64,000 nucleotides of DNA from Pseudonocardia autotrophica (GTDB lineage Bacteria > Actinomycetota > Actinomycetes > Mycobacteriales > Pseudonocardiaceae), in contig NZ_JNYD01000003.1 of the NCBI RefSeq assembly GCF_000717175.1, positions 372,001 to 436,000 of the forward strand. Reading direction: 5' to 3'. The translations under genes were made by a program, and so were the position numbers. The stretch's first letter is position 1. Each line of letters opens with the position of its first letter. Shown here piece after piece: positions 1-8,677 of the stretch. The notes under the pieces were generated by a model that saw only the letters and a program-made list of their open reading frames with translations, searched no databases and was not told where the DNA came from.

Positions 1-747
1 GAGCCTCAGCTCGCACTCGGTCTCCAGGGTCGCGATGCGCTCACCCGGCGGGATCTCCCGTGCGATGGCGCGCAGCAGGGTGGTCTTCCCGCAGGCCGGT
101 TGGCCGGTGACCAGGATGTTCTGCTTCGCGGCTATCAGGGCGCGGAGGAAGCGCGCTGCTTCCGCCGACAAGGCCCCCCGCGCCACGAGATCGTCGAGCG
201 TCATGTCCATCAGCCGGTGCTTGCGGATCGTGACCGTCGGCCGGGGGACGACGTCGCGGAGTGCGGCCAGCCGGGACCCGTCCGGCAGCTGCATGTTCAG
301 GCACGGCTGGGCCGGGGTGAAGGCCCGCTCGGAGGTCCCGTGATGGGCCGCAATGTGCTGGATCTGCTGGATGAGCTCCGCGTCGCTGGTGGCGATGGCG
401 TCGCGGGCGACTCGGATCTCCCCGCCGCTGAGCCGCACCAGGGGCGGCTCGGCGCCGACGAGGTAGATGTCCTCGACGTCGGGTAGGTCAAGGAGCGCCT
501 GAAGCTGACCGAGCCCCCAGATCCCGCGCTCGACGGAGAGCAGGACCTCCGACTCGTCGGCCTGGTCGAGCACGGGCTGCCCCCTGCCCAAGCGCGCTCG
601 CGCCTCGACCTCCAGCTCGGCCTGGATCAGCGCCCGGAGCGCTTGGCGCTCGTCGTCCGCGGTCATGCCTGCCCGCGGCGGCTGCTCGGCGAGCTGCGCG
701 ATCACGCGTCCGCGGATGACGTCGATGACGACCTTGTCGACGGTCAT
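1..747 (-). CDS. CpaF/TadA (VirB11-like) secretion ATPase, C-terminal part outside window
   Basis: This is a hexameric traffic ATPase of the CpaF/TadA/VirB11 class, which powers pilus assembly or type IV secretion at the inner membrane. The 249 visible residues hold the N-terminal domain and the start of the RecA-like core. A Walker A motif, GQPACGKTT, lies at about residues 215-223, followed by a LETE segment typical of the Asp/Glu box. The ATG at 747 overlaps the stop of the upstream ParA-like gene (ATGA), so the two are translationally coupled. It is the last visible gene of a lipoprotein/SAF/CpaE-like/CpaF run. The catalytic Walker B and His box lie beyond the window edge. The family is clear; whether it serves a Tad pilus or the nearby conjugation machine is not. 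Confidence 0.88.
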   Translation of the reverse strand, partial: MTVDKVVIDVIRGRVIAQLAEQPPRAGMTADDERQALRALIQAELEVEARARLGRGQPVLDQADESEVLLSVERGIWGLGQLQALLDLPDVEDIYLVGAEPPLVRLSGGEIRVARDAIATSDAELIQQIQHIAAHHGTSERAFTPAQPCLNMQLPDGSRLAALRDVVPRPTVTIRKHRLMDMTLDDLVARGALSAEAARFLRALIAAKQNILVTGQPACGKTTLLRAIAREIPPGERIATLETECELRL

Positions 748-1472
748 GCGCTCCGCCCCGCGTGGTCGGCCGCCGCCAGCCGGGAGGCGGTGAGGAGCAT
801 CGCCTGCTGCAACTTCCCTCGATGGAACCGCGGGCCGGGCTCGGCGCCGTCGGTCCAGTGGCGGGCGCCGCCCGGATCGTTCGGGAGGACCGCCGCGAGG
901 GGCAGCCCGCAGGCGCGGGAGATCTCGTCTGCGCTGTAGGGCCGGTCGGGGCCCACGACGACGAGACGAGGACTTGCCATCGTCCGAGGCAGCAGCGGGA
1001 CGGCCCGGGCGACGTGTCGGACCGCGGCGAGGTGCGACCGCGTCACGATGAGGATCGCGGCCGAGTAGGCGAGCACGGCGGTCATCGGGTGCGTGGGATT
1101 GAGACGACCACAGTCGACGAGGAGGTCGGCGCCGTCGAAGGACCCGAGCTGCTCCGCTGTCCTCGGCCAGTTCACCGCTGCGGCCGCCTGTGGCGAGCCG
1201 AACCCGGCCAGGATCAACGGGCCATGCTTCGCCGGGCGGAGGACGTGTCGACCGAGGGGACCCCGGAGATTGCCGAGTCGAGCCTCGGCGAGCACATCGA
1301 GGATGCCTCCTGCCGCCGACACCCGCCCACCGCCCAGTCCGACGAGCATGTCCCCGCCCTGCGGATCGAGGTCCACCGCGACGGCAGGGCGTGGCCAGCT
1401 CGCCGCCAGACCGACGACTGTGGTGGTCACACCGGGGGAGCCCTTGAAGGACAGCATGCTCACGACGGTCAC
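744..1472 (-). CDS. CpaE/MinD-like P-loop ATPase (ParA superfamily)
   Basis: This 242-residue protein belongs to the ParA/MinD superfamily, which positions secretion or pilus machinery or partitions DNA. A deviant Walker A segment, KGSPGVTTT, is at residues 10-18, and VDLDPQGGD follows as the usual second motif. The GTG start at 1472 overlaps the stop of the SAF gene (GTGA). The frame stays open far upstream, but that extension is antisense-like and has no ribosome site. Its position between a SAF (CpaB-like) protein and CpaF matches the CpaB-CpaE-CpaF order of Tad loci, so a CpaE-like role is inferred. A receiver domain, present in classical CpaE, is absent. Confidence 0.75.
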   Translation of the reverse strand: MTVVSMLSFKGSPGVTTTVVGLAASWPRPAVAVDLDPQGGDMLVGLGGGRVSAAGGILDVLAEARLGNLRGPLGRHVLRPAKHGPLILAGFGSPQAAAAVNWPRTAEQLGSFDGADLLVDCGRLNPTHPMTAVLAYSAAILIVTRSHLAAVRHVARAVPLLPRTMASPRLVVVGPDRPYSADEISRACGLPLAAVLPNDPGGARHWTDGAEPGPRFHRGKLQQAMLLTASRLAAADHAGRSA

Positions 1473-2098
1473 CGGTCCTCCACCAGAACGATCACGGCAC
1501 GCCCGGCCAGAGACGCCCGCGCCACCACCGGACCGTCGGCGACCCTGACGAGGACCTGCGCCGTCCGGTGCTGGGCCGTTCCCCCTACCCGGACGATCTC
1601 GCCGTCCACGGAGGTACCGGCCGCGTCGTCGGAGCCATCGAGGACGAGGACTCGATCCCCGGCGCCCAAGCCGTCCGCCGGGATCTGGCCCTCCCGCCCG
1701 CTGACCTCGATGACCGCCATCCCCGGTGCCGGGAACAGCACGCTGCGCAGGAGCCCAGGGCTGATCAGCTGGCCTCGCTCGACCGGTGACGTGAGGGGTT
1801 TGCCCACGACGTCGGCTTGCCGGGACCACGGGACCGAGGCGAGACCACTGCCGGTCGGGATCTGCACCTGGACCAGGTCCTCGATCGCCAGCGACTCGCC
1901 ACGAGGTACGTCGCGGTTTGCCGCGATCACCGCCTCGGACTCGCGCACCACAGCGACGACCGCGACTCCCGCCAGCAGCCCGACCACCCCGAGAACCGCC
2001 GCCAGGCTCCGGTAGAAGCGTCGGCCCCGACGTCGTGGGGCAGTACGGGGCGATGCAGGTGACTCGGTCGATCGTGTGTCGGGCTTCCGCAGCATCAT
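1469..2098 (-). CDS. SAF-domain protein, CpaB/RcpC-like
   Basis: This 209-residue protein has a basic N-terminus, one membrane segment (about residues 31-50, rich in Leu/Val/Gly), then a SAF-type domain. The domain's AANRDVPRGESLAIEDLVQV and later LTSPVERGQLISPGLL segments are typical of CpaB/RcpC Flp pilus assembly proteins. The ATG at 2098 overlaps the stop of the gene before it (ATGATG). In Tad systems CpaB sits in the periplasm or outer envelope and may bind peptidoglycan. In a Gram-positive cell it would be exported and anchored. The assignment rests on domain pattern and operon position. Confidence 0.72.
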   Translation of the reverse strand: MMLRKPDTRSTESPASPRTAPRRRGRRFYRSLAAVLGVVGLLAGVAVVAVVRESEAVIAANRDVPRGESLAIEDLVQVQIPTGSGLASVPWSRQADVVGKPLTSPVERGQLISPGLLRSVLFPAPGMAVIEVSGREGQIPADGLGAGDRVLVLDGSDDAAGTSVDGEIVRVGGTAQHRTAQVLVRVADGPVVARASLAGRAVIVLVEDR

Positions 2099-2949
2099 CG
2101 GCCACCTCCGGTCACGAGAACCTGGACCTCGTCGACGGGGACCTCGAGCTCGGTGTCCAGACGAAGCTCCTGCCCGCCCACGACCGGTTGACCGCCCGAG
2201 AACCCCTCCCAGCCGACCTGCCACACCGCGGTCGCCACGATCGTCCAGCGACCAGCGCCCGCGGTCCTCGCCGGCAGAGACCGCTCCTCGTAGGTGTATC
2301 CGCAGTCGGGTGAAGGGCCGGGCTGACCCGTCCAGGGCGTGCCCGGCCCCGTGCAGAACACCTCGGCCCCGTCCGGCCCCATCGACCACTCGACGCCGGA
2401 CAGCCGTGCTGTCGCGACGACGTTCGCGTCCCCGACGGCGGCGCTCGCCGTGGCGGCCTCGGCCGCGCCCTCTGCCTGGTCGATCCACAGCCAGACCGGG
2501 ACCCCGACGTATGCCTCGTCCTGCCCGGACAGGCGGATGGTGGGCTTCTGGAGTTCGAGCCTGTTGATGGCGATCCTCGTCGGAACCGCCGGGTCGACGG
2601 GTGCCGCGGCCTGCGCGACGGCTGCGGGAGCACCGGCCACCGATACCTCCTCCGGCGGAGCGATGCCGAGCAGGTTCTGGCGGAGCATCTCCGGGATCCG
2701 CTCCGCGATCTCGCGGCTCGGCGCGATGCTCGGCCGCCTCGGCGCAGCCGGCCGATCCTGCGCCGGCTCCTCGACCGGCTGGTGCGCCGACGGGCCACCC
2801 GGGCGGCCCGGATCGGCGGCCTCGACCAGGCACAGCCCCATGGCCGAGAGCACCCGGCACCCACCCGGTGCCGCGGACGCGGTGGCGTGGCCGAGGTACG
2901 GAGCGACGAGCAGGGCCGTCGCGACGGTCGCGACCCGGCGGGTCAGCAC
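2095..2949 (-). CDS. secreted protein of unknown function in conjugation/pilus operon
   Basis: I do not recognise this 284-residue protein. It begins with a clear Sec signal peptide (positively charged TRR, hydrophobic core, then ATASAAPGG as a likely signal peptidase I site). A Pro/Ala/Arg-rich stretch follows, then a folded C-terminal half with several Trp residues and two Cys. That half reads like an all-beta extracellular domain. The start is a GTG at 2949 that overlaps the stop of the lipoprotein gene (GTGCTGA). The genes on both sides are membrane or surface components, so an extracytoplasmic structural role is likely but unproven. Confidence 0.6.
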   Translation of the reverse strand: MLTRRVATVATALLVAPYLGHATASAAPGGCRVLSAMGLCLVEAADPGRPGGPSAHQPVEEPAQDRPAAPRRPSIAPSREIAERIPEMLRQNLLGIAPPEEVSVAGAPAAVAQAAAPVDPAVPTRIAINRLELQKPTIRLSGQDEAYVGVPVWLWIDQAEGAAEAATASAAVGDANVVATARLSGVEWSMGPDGAEVFCTGPGTPWTGQPGPSPDCGYTYEERSLPARTAGAGRWTIVATAVWQVGWEGFSGGQPVVGGQELRLDTELEVPVDEVQVLVTGGGR

Positions 2950-3473
2950 GGCTCCTCCGGCGACGGTGCCGTGCGCTCCACCCACCAGCGGTCCCCGTCG
3001 CGCACGATCTCCGCGCGGTAGCGGTACCGAGGGGTCTGGTTGGTCTGGTCCCCGAGTTGCCGCCCGTCTGCAGCAAGAATGCGCACGCCGGCGGCATCGA
3101 GGCAGTCGAGGACCGCGACCTTCCCGTCGGTGGCCGTCACAGCCGGGTCGACGGCGGGGGAATGGCCGAGCCGCCCCTCGACGTGCGCGTTCAGCGAGGC
3201 GTAGTTCTGGACGTCGAGAACCGCGGCGTCCAAGGCCTGCCCGCGAGCGAGCTGCCGCAGCTCCGCGGCCCAGTCCTTCGCGGCGGGGGCGGCGTTCGCG
3301 TCCTGGCTGACCCTGAAGAACTCGGAGTACGCCGCGAGCGCGGCGACCGTGGGGTCGGGCGCCGGCGGAGCCGGGTCCGGGCTGGGAGCGCTGCAGGCCG
3401 CGAGCAGGGCAGCGCCGACCAGCAGCACACCGAACCGCGGAGCCGAGCCGTGCTGCACACGAGGAAGAGCCAC
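2943..3473 (-). CDS. putative lipoprotein, first gene of the CpaB-E-F run
   Basis: This 176-residue protein has an N-terminal hydrophobic segment ending in LLAACSAP, a lipobox with the lipidated Cys. A Pro-rich linker follows and then a soluble domain (EFFRVSQDAN... to a C-terminal EEPC) that resembles NTF2/VirB8-type scaffolds only in size. The GTG at 3473 is chosen because an AGGA ribosome site lies about 9 nt upstream. The frame continues to 3707 but that extension is Arg-rich and lacks a leader. It is the first gene after the repeat-containing spacer and overlaps the next gene. No specific function can be assigned. Confidence 0.6.
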   Translation of the reverse strand: MALPRVQHGSAPRFGVLLVGAALLAACSAPSPDPAPPAPDPTVAALAAYSEFFRVSQDANAAPAAKDWAAELRQLARGQALDAAVLDVQNYASLNAHVEGRLGHSPAVDPAVTATDGKVAVLDCLDAAGVRILAADGRQLGDQTNQTPRYRYRAEIVRDGDRWWVERTAPSPEEPC

Positions 3474-3496
3474 GAGTGCGATCCTGGTGGAAGTCG

Positions 3497-3679
3497 CGCA
3501 GTCTTCGTGCACTCTCGTGCGGCGATCGTGTTGAGATCGTGCTGCGGGCACCTGGCGCCACCTCCTTCGCGGCTCTGTCTCGGGCCGCAGGGTGCACGAT
3601 GGCGTCGGCCGCCGAGGCGCTTTCGAGTTGAATGCTCCATGCGGACTAGCGGTAGCGCGAGCAGTGCACGAAGACTGCG
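3497..3679. repeat. 17-bp perfect inverted repeat, arms 149 bp apart
   Basis: Arm 1, CGCAGTCTTCGTGCACT, is at 3497-3513. Its exact reverse complement is at 3663-3679. Each arm is also followed within a few bases by CTCGTGCG in the same orientation (3514-3521 and 3683-3690). The pair lies in the only large spacer of the conjugation region (3474-3843), directly upstream of the lipoprotein operon. It could be an operator pair, a transfer origin or part of a replication origin. No other gene is seen in this spacer. Confidence 0.6.
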
Positions 3680-3782
3680 GCCCTCGTGCGTAGCCCCTGA
3701 GCAGCAAGGATGTGACACGCCGACAGTGCGCGGCACGCTAGGCGCTGACGTTTGCAATCGTGAACGCATTTCCGGCTCGGAG

Positions 3783-3791
3783 TTGTCCACA
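3783..3791 (+). promoter_or_regulatory. DnaA-box-like 9-mer
   Basis: TTGTCCACA at 3783-3791 matches the DnaA box known from high-GC actinobacteria. It lies 104 bp right of the inverted repeat, in the spacer of the conjugation module. A single box is weak evidence for an origin, but its location beside a long dyad makes it worth recording. Confidence 0.35.
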
Positions 3792-3843
3792 GATCGGCCA
3801 ACGGGGGTAGCGCAGTGGGGACGCTCGGAGTGAGCGTGGTGCC

Positions 3844-4365
3844 ATGCGCGCTCTCGTCGTCCTCGGGCTCCTCGTGGGCCTTCTCGGGGCCATTGGTGTT
3901 GTCGCGCTCCGAGGTGAGGACCACGGGCTGGTTGCCGCGTTGGAAGAGGCGGGCTGCGACGGCGTCGTCTCTCGGTTCGAGAAGACCGACGGTCATGACT
4001 GGTTGGTGGTCGGCGTCGACGCCTGTGTCGTGGGTGGAGTCGTCCTGAACCGCCAGCGCGCGGCCGAGACGGTCGAGTCGGCCGTCGCGCCCGAGCTGAT
4101 TTCGTGTCTCGACGGTCTCGTGGTCTGGGCGAGGAGCCCGGCCGAGCCCGGCTCACACGAGCCTCGGGCGACACTCGAGAAGCGCTACGACCGAGACCCC
4201 TCGACCGGCCCTCGCAACAGATGCACTCTTCAGACTGCGGGATCAAACGACGGCACAGCACTGGCGATCGCGGTCGTCATGCCCCTGGCCGTCCTCGTCT
4301 TCGGCGGCCTCGTGGTCAGTCTCAGTAGGCGTCGAGTCGGCCTCGTTCTGCTGATGCGCCTTTGA
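3844..4365 (+). CDS. hypothetical protein with two membrane segments, opposite to the operon
   Basis: This 173-residue frame begins with a hydrophobic segment (about residues 4-21) and ends with another (about residues 138-160, ALAIAVVMPLAVLVFGG). The loop between them contains two Cys (about residues 38 and 59), then more Cys. This looks like a genuine small membrane protein. It runs opposite to its neighbours and ends 36 bp before the stop of the convergent M15-like gene. A GAGTGAG segment about 10 nt upstream may serve as ribosome site. No family is recognised, and the frame could be chance in GC-rich DNA. Confidence 0.45.
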   Translation: MRALVVLGLLVGLLGAIGVVALRGEDHGLVAALEEAGCDGVVSRFEKTDGHDWLVVGVDACVVGGVVLNRQRAAETVESAVAPELISCLDGLVVWARSPAEPGSHEPRATLEKRYDRDPSTGPRNRCTLQTAGSNDGTALAIAVVMPLAVLVFGGLVVSLSRRRVGLVLLMRL

Positions 4366-4401
4366 GAGGAAGCGTGGCAGCTGTGCCTGGTAGTAGCCGA
4401 G

Positions 4402-5007
4402 CTATGCCCTGACCGAGATGTGGACGTGGTCGAAGTGACCGCCGGTCGCGTCGGTGGGGTCGTAGACGCCGCCTCCGGTGTAGGGCGTGCCCCACGCGCC
4501 GGGTCCGTCGCCGGTCCGGCTGTTCCAGAACCGGCCCTGCCAGATGAGGTAGCCGACGCCGAGGGCGTCGGCGTGTGCGCGGAGCCAGGTGGCGACGCTC
4601 CACCCTGTCTGTAGCTCGGCGCCCTGCGGGAAGGTGCCTGCTCGGGTGGGGAAGATGTCGCAGGCCCGGCCCTTGGGGTGGTCGCTGGTGGGGTTCCAGG
4701 GATGCGGGTCCCAGCAGGTGGTGGCGCGGATCGGGCGGTCGGGTCCGGGCGGGCCGAAGGTCGCGACGAGCTCGTCGTAGAGGTGCCGGGTCTGCGGGGT
4801 GAGACAGCCTGAGGTGGTGGGGTCGTCCACGGTGCAACCCGTCGTGGGACCGACGAACGGCGGAGGGATGCGGAGGTTCTCGATCGATGCCGGCCCTCCG
4901 GGCGCCGGGCGATCGGTGAGCAGGCTCCCGGTGAGTCCGGCGAGGCCGAGGACCAGGACGAGCAGCCCGGCCATCGCCAGCGCTCCGAGGCCGACTGCGC
5001 CGCGCAT
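4402..5007 (-). CDS. membrane-anchored M15-like (D-Ala-D-Ala carboxypeptidase-type) wall hydrolase
   Basis: This 201-residue protein has an N-terminal membrane anchor (about residues 7-31). Its extracytoplasmic domain carries the M15-type zinc signature: SDHPKGRACD gives the H-x6-D pair, and the C-terminal GHFDHVHIS gives the HxH. Actinobacterial conjugative elements commonly carry such a domain. Local opening of peptidoglycan for the transfer channel is the likely role. The start overlaps the stop of the DUF4913 gene (TGATG), placing it last in the transfer operon. The two Cys before the domain may form a disulphide. Family fit is good; substrate specificity is inferred. Confidence 0.75.
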   Translation of the reverse strand: MRGAVGLGALAMAGLLVLVLGLAGLTGSLLTDRPAPGGPASIENLRIPPPFVGPTTGCTVDDPTTSGCLTPQTRHLYDELVATFGPPGPDRPIRATTCWDPHPWNPTSDHPKGRACDIFPTRAGTFPQGAELQTGWSVATWLRAHADALGVGYLIWQGRFWNSRTGDGPGAWGTPYTGGGVYDPTDATGGHFDHVHISVRA

Positions 5008-5480
5008 CAGGGTCGGTAGGGCGTGGTCTGCAGGGTGGCCAGCGGGGCGTGGTCGGCACGCATGCCGAAGCGTTCGGTGAGGTCGCAGTCCGCGAACGGG
5101 CCGGTGGGGGACTGGAGCTCACGGAGGCACGGGTCGAGGTGGTCGCGGATCCAGACCGACATCGCGGTGCCGGGTTCGGCGGCGAGCTCGGTCCAGGCGC
5201 GGCGCAGTGCCTCGAAGCGGAAGAGGGCCTCGGAGTGCTCCCACCAGCGCGGGCACCAGCGCAGCTCGCCTCGGATGGGGCGGGCGATGACGGAGGTGAC
5301 GTGCCGTCGGACCCAGTCGGCGAGCTCGTCGGGGTCGATGGCCTGCGGAGCGGTCTTGGCGGGCGGCGGTGGGGGCTCGGAGCGAGGGCCGTTGACGACG
5401 TCGTCGAGCAGGTCGGTGTGCTGTCCGGTCACGTTCTCCAGTCGCTCGACGCGGGCGAGCAGCTCGTCGAGGTCGGTCAC
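5007..5480 (-). CDS. DUF4913-like protein of conjugative elements
   Basis: This 157-residue protein starts with a short coiled-coil-like segment (DELLARVERLENVTG), passes through a Pro-rich linker, and ends in a Trp-rich domain. That domain's WCPRWWEHSEALFR and WIRDHLDPCL segments resemble DUF4913, a domain found in actinobacterial plasmids and integrative elements. Its biochemical role is unknown. GTG at 5480 overlaps the stop of the coupling ATPase (GTGA) and its own stop overlaps the hydrolase start, so it is embedded in the transfer operon. A role as accessory to the coupling protein is inferred from position only. Confidence 0.7.
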   Translation of the reverse strand: MTDLDELLARVERLENVTGQHTDLLDDVVNGPRSEPPPPPAKTAPQAIDPDELADWVRRHVTSVIARPIRGELRWCPRWWEHSEALFRFEALRRAWTELAAEPGTAMSVWIRDHLDPCLRELQSPTGPFADCDLTERFGMRADHAPLATLQTTPYRP

Positions 5481-7264
5481 GACTGCTCCTTTCTGGTGGG
5501 CAGGGTTCGTGCGGCGGCGTCGCGGAGCTCGTGCAGTGCCTGGTCGGCGTAGGTGCGGATGTCGCGGCCGATCTGTTCGCGGTACCAGGGGCGGAGGCGG
5601 CCGAGGGCGGGACGGCGGCCGGTGCTGAACAGGACGGCGTGGTCGCGGTCGAGCGCGCGCAGGACGTCGGGCGGCATGAGCGGCTGGCGGGCGTGGGAGA
5701 CCTGACGGCTGACGCCGCTGCCCCGGGAATGGGTTGTCGAGACCTTGCGGACCTCGTGATCGCCGATGAGCCCAGCAACCTTCTGTAGGAAGGCGTGGTC
5801 GTCGACGCCGGCTCCGACGAGCTTGATCGTGGCGGCGGACCAGAGCGCGTCCATGCCCTGGTTGCCCCAGACCCCGACGCCCTGCTGGTAGCTCTGCAGC
5901 ATGGTGAGGACCTGGATCCCGCGCGAGCCGTAGTGGCTGTAGAGCTGGGGGAGCGCCTGGATCGGACAGATGTTGGCGGCCTCGTCCAGGACCGCGACGA
6001 CGGGTGGCTCGAGCCGTCCACCGGCGGCCTGGGCCCGGAGCTCGGCGACCTCGAGGATGCGGTCGACGAGGGCGGCGACGACGGGTGCCGCGGTCGCGGC
6101 GCCCTCCTTGGAGAGCAGGTGGGCGGTGACGGGCCGTTGTTCGCCGTCGATCACGAGATCCCAGGGGTCGAGCTCGGTGTAGGTGCCCTCGCCGGGTTGC
6201 CGCCAGGTGTGGGGAGGGGTGACCCACCGCAGGATCCGTTCGGAGGTCAGCGACTTCGTGGCGGTGCGGGCGGTCTGGAAGATGCCCTTCGTGGTGACGT
6301 CGGCGCCGGCGAGCGAGGCCTCGAGGTCGGCGGCCTCGACGCCGGCGCCGGCGCGGTCGAGGGCGGAGATTGCGTCGCGGCGACCGTACTGGAGCCAGTG
6401 CAGGACCTCGCGCAAGCTACCTCCGGAGAGGGCGGCGGCGAGGAGGGTTCCGACCAGGACCTGTTCGCCCGCGGCGTGGAAGAAGGGGTCGCGGCGTTGG
6501 CCGCCGATGGTGCCCATGAAGTGCCCGGCGAGGCGGGCGGCGGATTCGTAGCGGTGGGCGTCGTCGGCTTCTCGGATGGCGCGTAGGGGGTCCCACCACC
6601 ACGTCTGGCGAGCGTGGGCGATCTGCTGAGGGTCGAACGTCCAAACCGGGCCGACCTCTGCGCGCAAGCCGCTGGTCAACGACCACAAGTCGGCCTTGTT
6701 GGAGGTCGCGACCACGAGCCCGGGTGCGGAGAGCACGGTGGGGACGGCGATGGCGGAGGTCTTGTTCGAGCGGGGTCCCATGATCACGAGCGCGACGTCC
6801 TCCCAGGACATCCACACGTCGCGGCCGCCGACGTCGAGAAGCCGGATCCCACGGTCGGTGTCGGCGAGCGGGTCGGTGGAGCTGAGCCCACGCAGACTTC
6901 GCGCACGTCGGTCGGCGGCGCGGCCGCTGAGGTCGCCGAGCCCCCTACGTCGGAGCAGCCCTCGGTCGCGGCCATCGGCCGGTCGAAACCGGAGCGCGAG
7001 GAACACTGCGGCGGCGATCTCGAGGAGCACCGAGGCGACGAGGATGGTGAGGAAGACGGGAAAGTCGAGGCCGGGGGGCAGCCCGTCAGCGGACCAGTGA
7101 ACGGCGATCCGCACCCAGAGCAGCGGCGTCCACTCCGGCGCGGTCCAGCTGCCGTCCGCCGCGCCCGAGGCGTAGGCGAGGGCGAACCACACATCGCCGG
7201 ACAGCAGCGCGGAGCCGAGTACGAGCGCGATCACCGAGAACGGTCCGGCCATGTCGCGGGTCAT
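5477..7264 (-). CDS. TraG/VirD4-family coupling ATPase
   Basis: This 595-residue protein has two N-terminal membrane helices (about 8-30 and 68-92) and a cytoplasmic P-loop domain. The Walker A is the variant GPRSNKTS at 163-170, typical of actinobacterial TraG-like coupling proteins. A Walker B-like VVAVLDEAANI lies about 250 residues later, and STTHSRGSG follows. Such proteins bring relaxase-DNA to the secretion channel. ATG at 7264 overlaps the stop of the VirB4-like gene (ATGA), and the stop overlaps DUF4913. The frame is open far upstream, but that part is a shadow of the VirB4-like gene. Confidence 0.87.
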   Translation of the reverse strand: MTRDMAGPFSVIALVLGSALLSGDVWFALAYASGAADGSWTAPEWTPLLWVRIAVHWSADGLPPGLDFPVFLTILVASVLLEIAAAVFLALRFRPADGRDRGLLRRRGLGDLSGRAADRRARSLRGLSSTDPLADTDRGIRLLDVGGRDVWMSWEDVALVIMGPRSNKTSAIAVPTVLSAPGLVVATSNKADLWSLTSGLRAEVGPVWTFDPQQIAHARQTWWWDPLRAIREADDAHRYESAARLAGHFMGTIGGQRRDPFFHAAGEQVLVGTLLAAALSGGSLREVLHWLQYGRRDAISALDRAGAGVEAADLEASLAGADVTTKGIFQTARTATKSLTSERILRWVTPPHTWRQPGEGTYTELDPWDLVIDGEQRPVTAHLLSKEGAATAAPVVAALVDRILEVAELRAQAAGGRLEPPVVAVLDEAANICPIQALPQLYSHYGSRGIQVLTMLQSYQQGVGVWGNQGMDALWSAATIKLVGAGVDDHAFLQKVAGLIGDHEVRKVSTTHSRGSGVSRQVSHARQPLMPPDVLRALDRDHAVLFSTGRRPALGRLRPWYREQIGRDIRTYADQALHELRDAAARTLPTRKEQS

Positions 7265-8667
7265 CGCGAGGTTCCAGGGTGGAAGGCGGAGTCGGTGTCG
7301 TAGAGCCCGGTCTCGGTGGGGGTGAGGGTGAGCGCGACAGGCAGGCCCATGCGCTCGCCGGACTTGATCAGGTACTTCCCGCGGCCGGGGTGAGCTCGAC
7401 CGGAGTGCCAGGTGGGCGGGGCGGCCCAGGAGGTGACGAGTGCGGCCTCGCCGGTGGTGAGCGGGGTGATGCGGCGGAGGCCGTCGAGCTCCTTCTCGGC
7501 CATGCCGCCGAGGATCAGGATCCCGTTGCGAGACGCCATGCCGCGGGCCTTGGCGCGGTCGGCCTCGGTCGGAAGGGCCTCCAGGTCGTCGAGGGAGTGG
7601 GTGACCTGGAAGGAGACGACGCCGCGGTGGCGGTTGAGCCGGGTGATGCGGTCGGAGCGTTCGACGAGCCCGGGGGCGACGCGCAGTGCCCGCCAGAGCT
7701 CGTCCTGGATTTGCACGACGTTGCGCCTGGCACCGGCGCTGGTGGTGGCGTCGGTGACCCCGGCGGCCCAGGCCCAGGAGCACAGCATCGCGGCCGCGAC
7801 GGCGTCGTCGTCCTCGTCGTCGAGGGCGGAGATGTCCAGCGACAGGGCAGGGGAGCCGGGTGTTGCTCGGACAGTGGATTGCCGGTCGAAGATGCCGCGC
7901 AGACTGCCCTCGCAGAGCAGCCCGAGGGTGTTGACGAGATCGCGGGTGCTGCATCGGTAGTCGGCCTCGTCGGTGGCGGCGGTGATGCGCGCGAGGTCGT
8001 CCATCCCGACGGTCAGCACGTGCAGGACGTCGGGAATCAAGGGTTGGGTGCTGTCGCGGACGGCGGTGACGGTGTCGAGCGCGGCGCCGAGGAGGCGGCG
8101 TTCGGTCACGGTGATCTCCGCTCTGCGGACGATCGTGGTGAGGGCTTCGAGCAGCGAGATTCGGCGGGCCCGGATGGTCTCGGCGATGCGTTCGCGCTCG
8201 ATCCCGACGGCGGCGCCAAGGGTGGGGCCGAGCGGGCCTGCGTCGAGTGGGTTGAGGGAGTGCGCGCCGCGGCCGATGCGCCACACCGCGCCGCCGAGGG
8301 CGTCGACCAGGGCGCTGTACTCGCCTTTGACGTCGCCGGGGATGACGGCGGTCATGCCGTAGCCGACGAGCCCGACGAGCATCCGTTTGGTGATCGAGGA
8401 CTTCCCGATCCCGGGCTGGCCCTGGACCCACACGCCGGTGTTGGAGACGAGACCGGTGCGCAGCCACTCCGCCGGGTCGAGTCCCAGCGGTTCGGCGGTG
8501 TGCATGTGACGGCCGATGGGGACGCCGTGCACGGAGGCTCCCGACGAGATCGCAAAGGGAAACAAGCCGCAGAGCTGGCTGGTGGTGGCGGTGTAGCGGG
8601 TGGCGGGCTCCATCCCGGCGGCGCGACCGCCGCCGGGGACGGCCCAGCCGAGGCGTTTGGGGATCAT
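7261..8667 (-). CDS. VirB4/TraC-like conjugation ATPase
   Basis: This 468-residue cytoplasmic ATPase has Walker A GQPGIGKSS at residues 83-91 and VIPGDVKGEYSAL shortly after. A Walker B-like VVQIQDELWRAL segment is in the C-terminal half. This matches the C-terminal ATPase half of VirB4/TraC, with the N-terminal half supplied by the separate SCO6880-type protein upstream, a split seen in actinobacterial elements. The stop of that protein lies 10 bp before the ATG at 8667, which has a GGAGACC ribosome site. It energises assembly of the transfer channel at the membrane. Confidence 0.85.
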   Translation of the reverse strand: MIPKRLGWAVPGGGRAAGMEPATRYTATTSQLCGLFPFAISSGASVHGVPIGRHMHTAEPLGLDPAEWLRTGLVSNTGVWVQGQPGIGKSSITKRMLVGLVGYGMTAVIPGDVKGEYSALVDALGGAVWRIGRGAHSLNPLDAGPLGPTLGAAVGIERERIAETIRARRISLLEALTTIVRRAEITVTERRLLGAALDTVTAVRDSTQPLIPDVLHVLTVGMDDLARITAATDEADYRCSTRDLVNTLGLLCEGSLRGIFDRQSTVRATPGSPALSLDISALDDEDDDAVAAAMLCSWAWAAGVTDATTSAGARRNVVQIQDELWRALRVAPGLVERSDRITRLNRHRGVVSFQVTHSLDDLEALPTEADRAKARGMASRNGILILGGMAEKELDGLRRITPLTTGEAALVTSWAAPPTWHSGRAHPGRGKYLIKSGERMGLPVALTLTPTETGLYDTDSAFHPGTSR

Positions 8668-8677
8668 GGAGGTCTCC

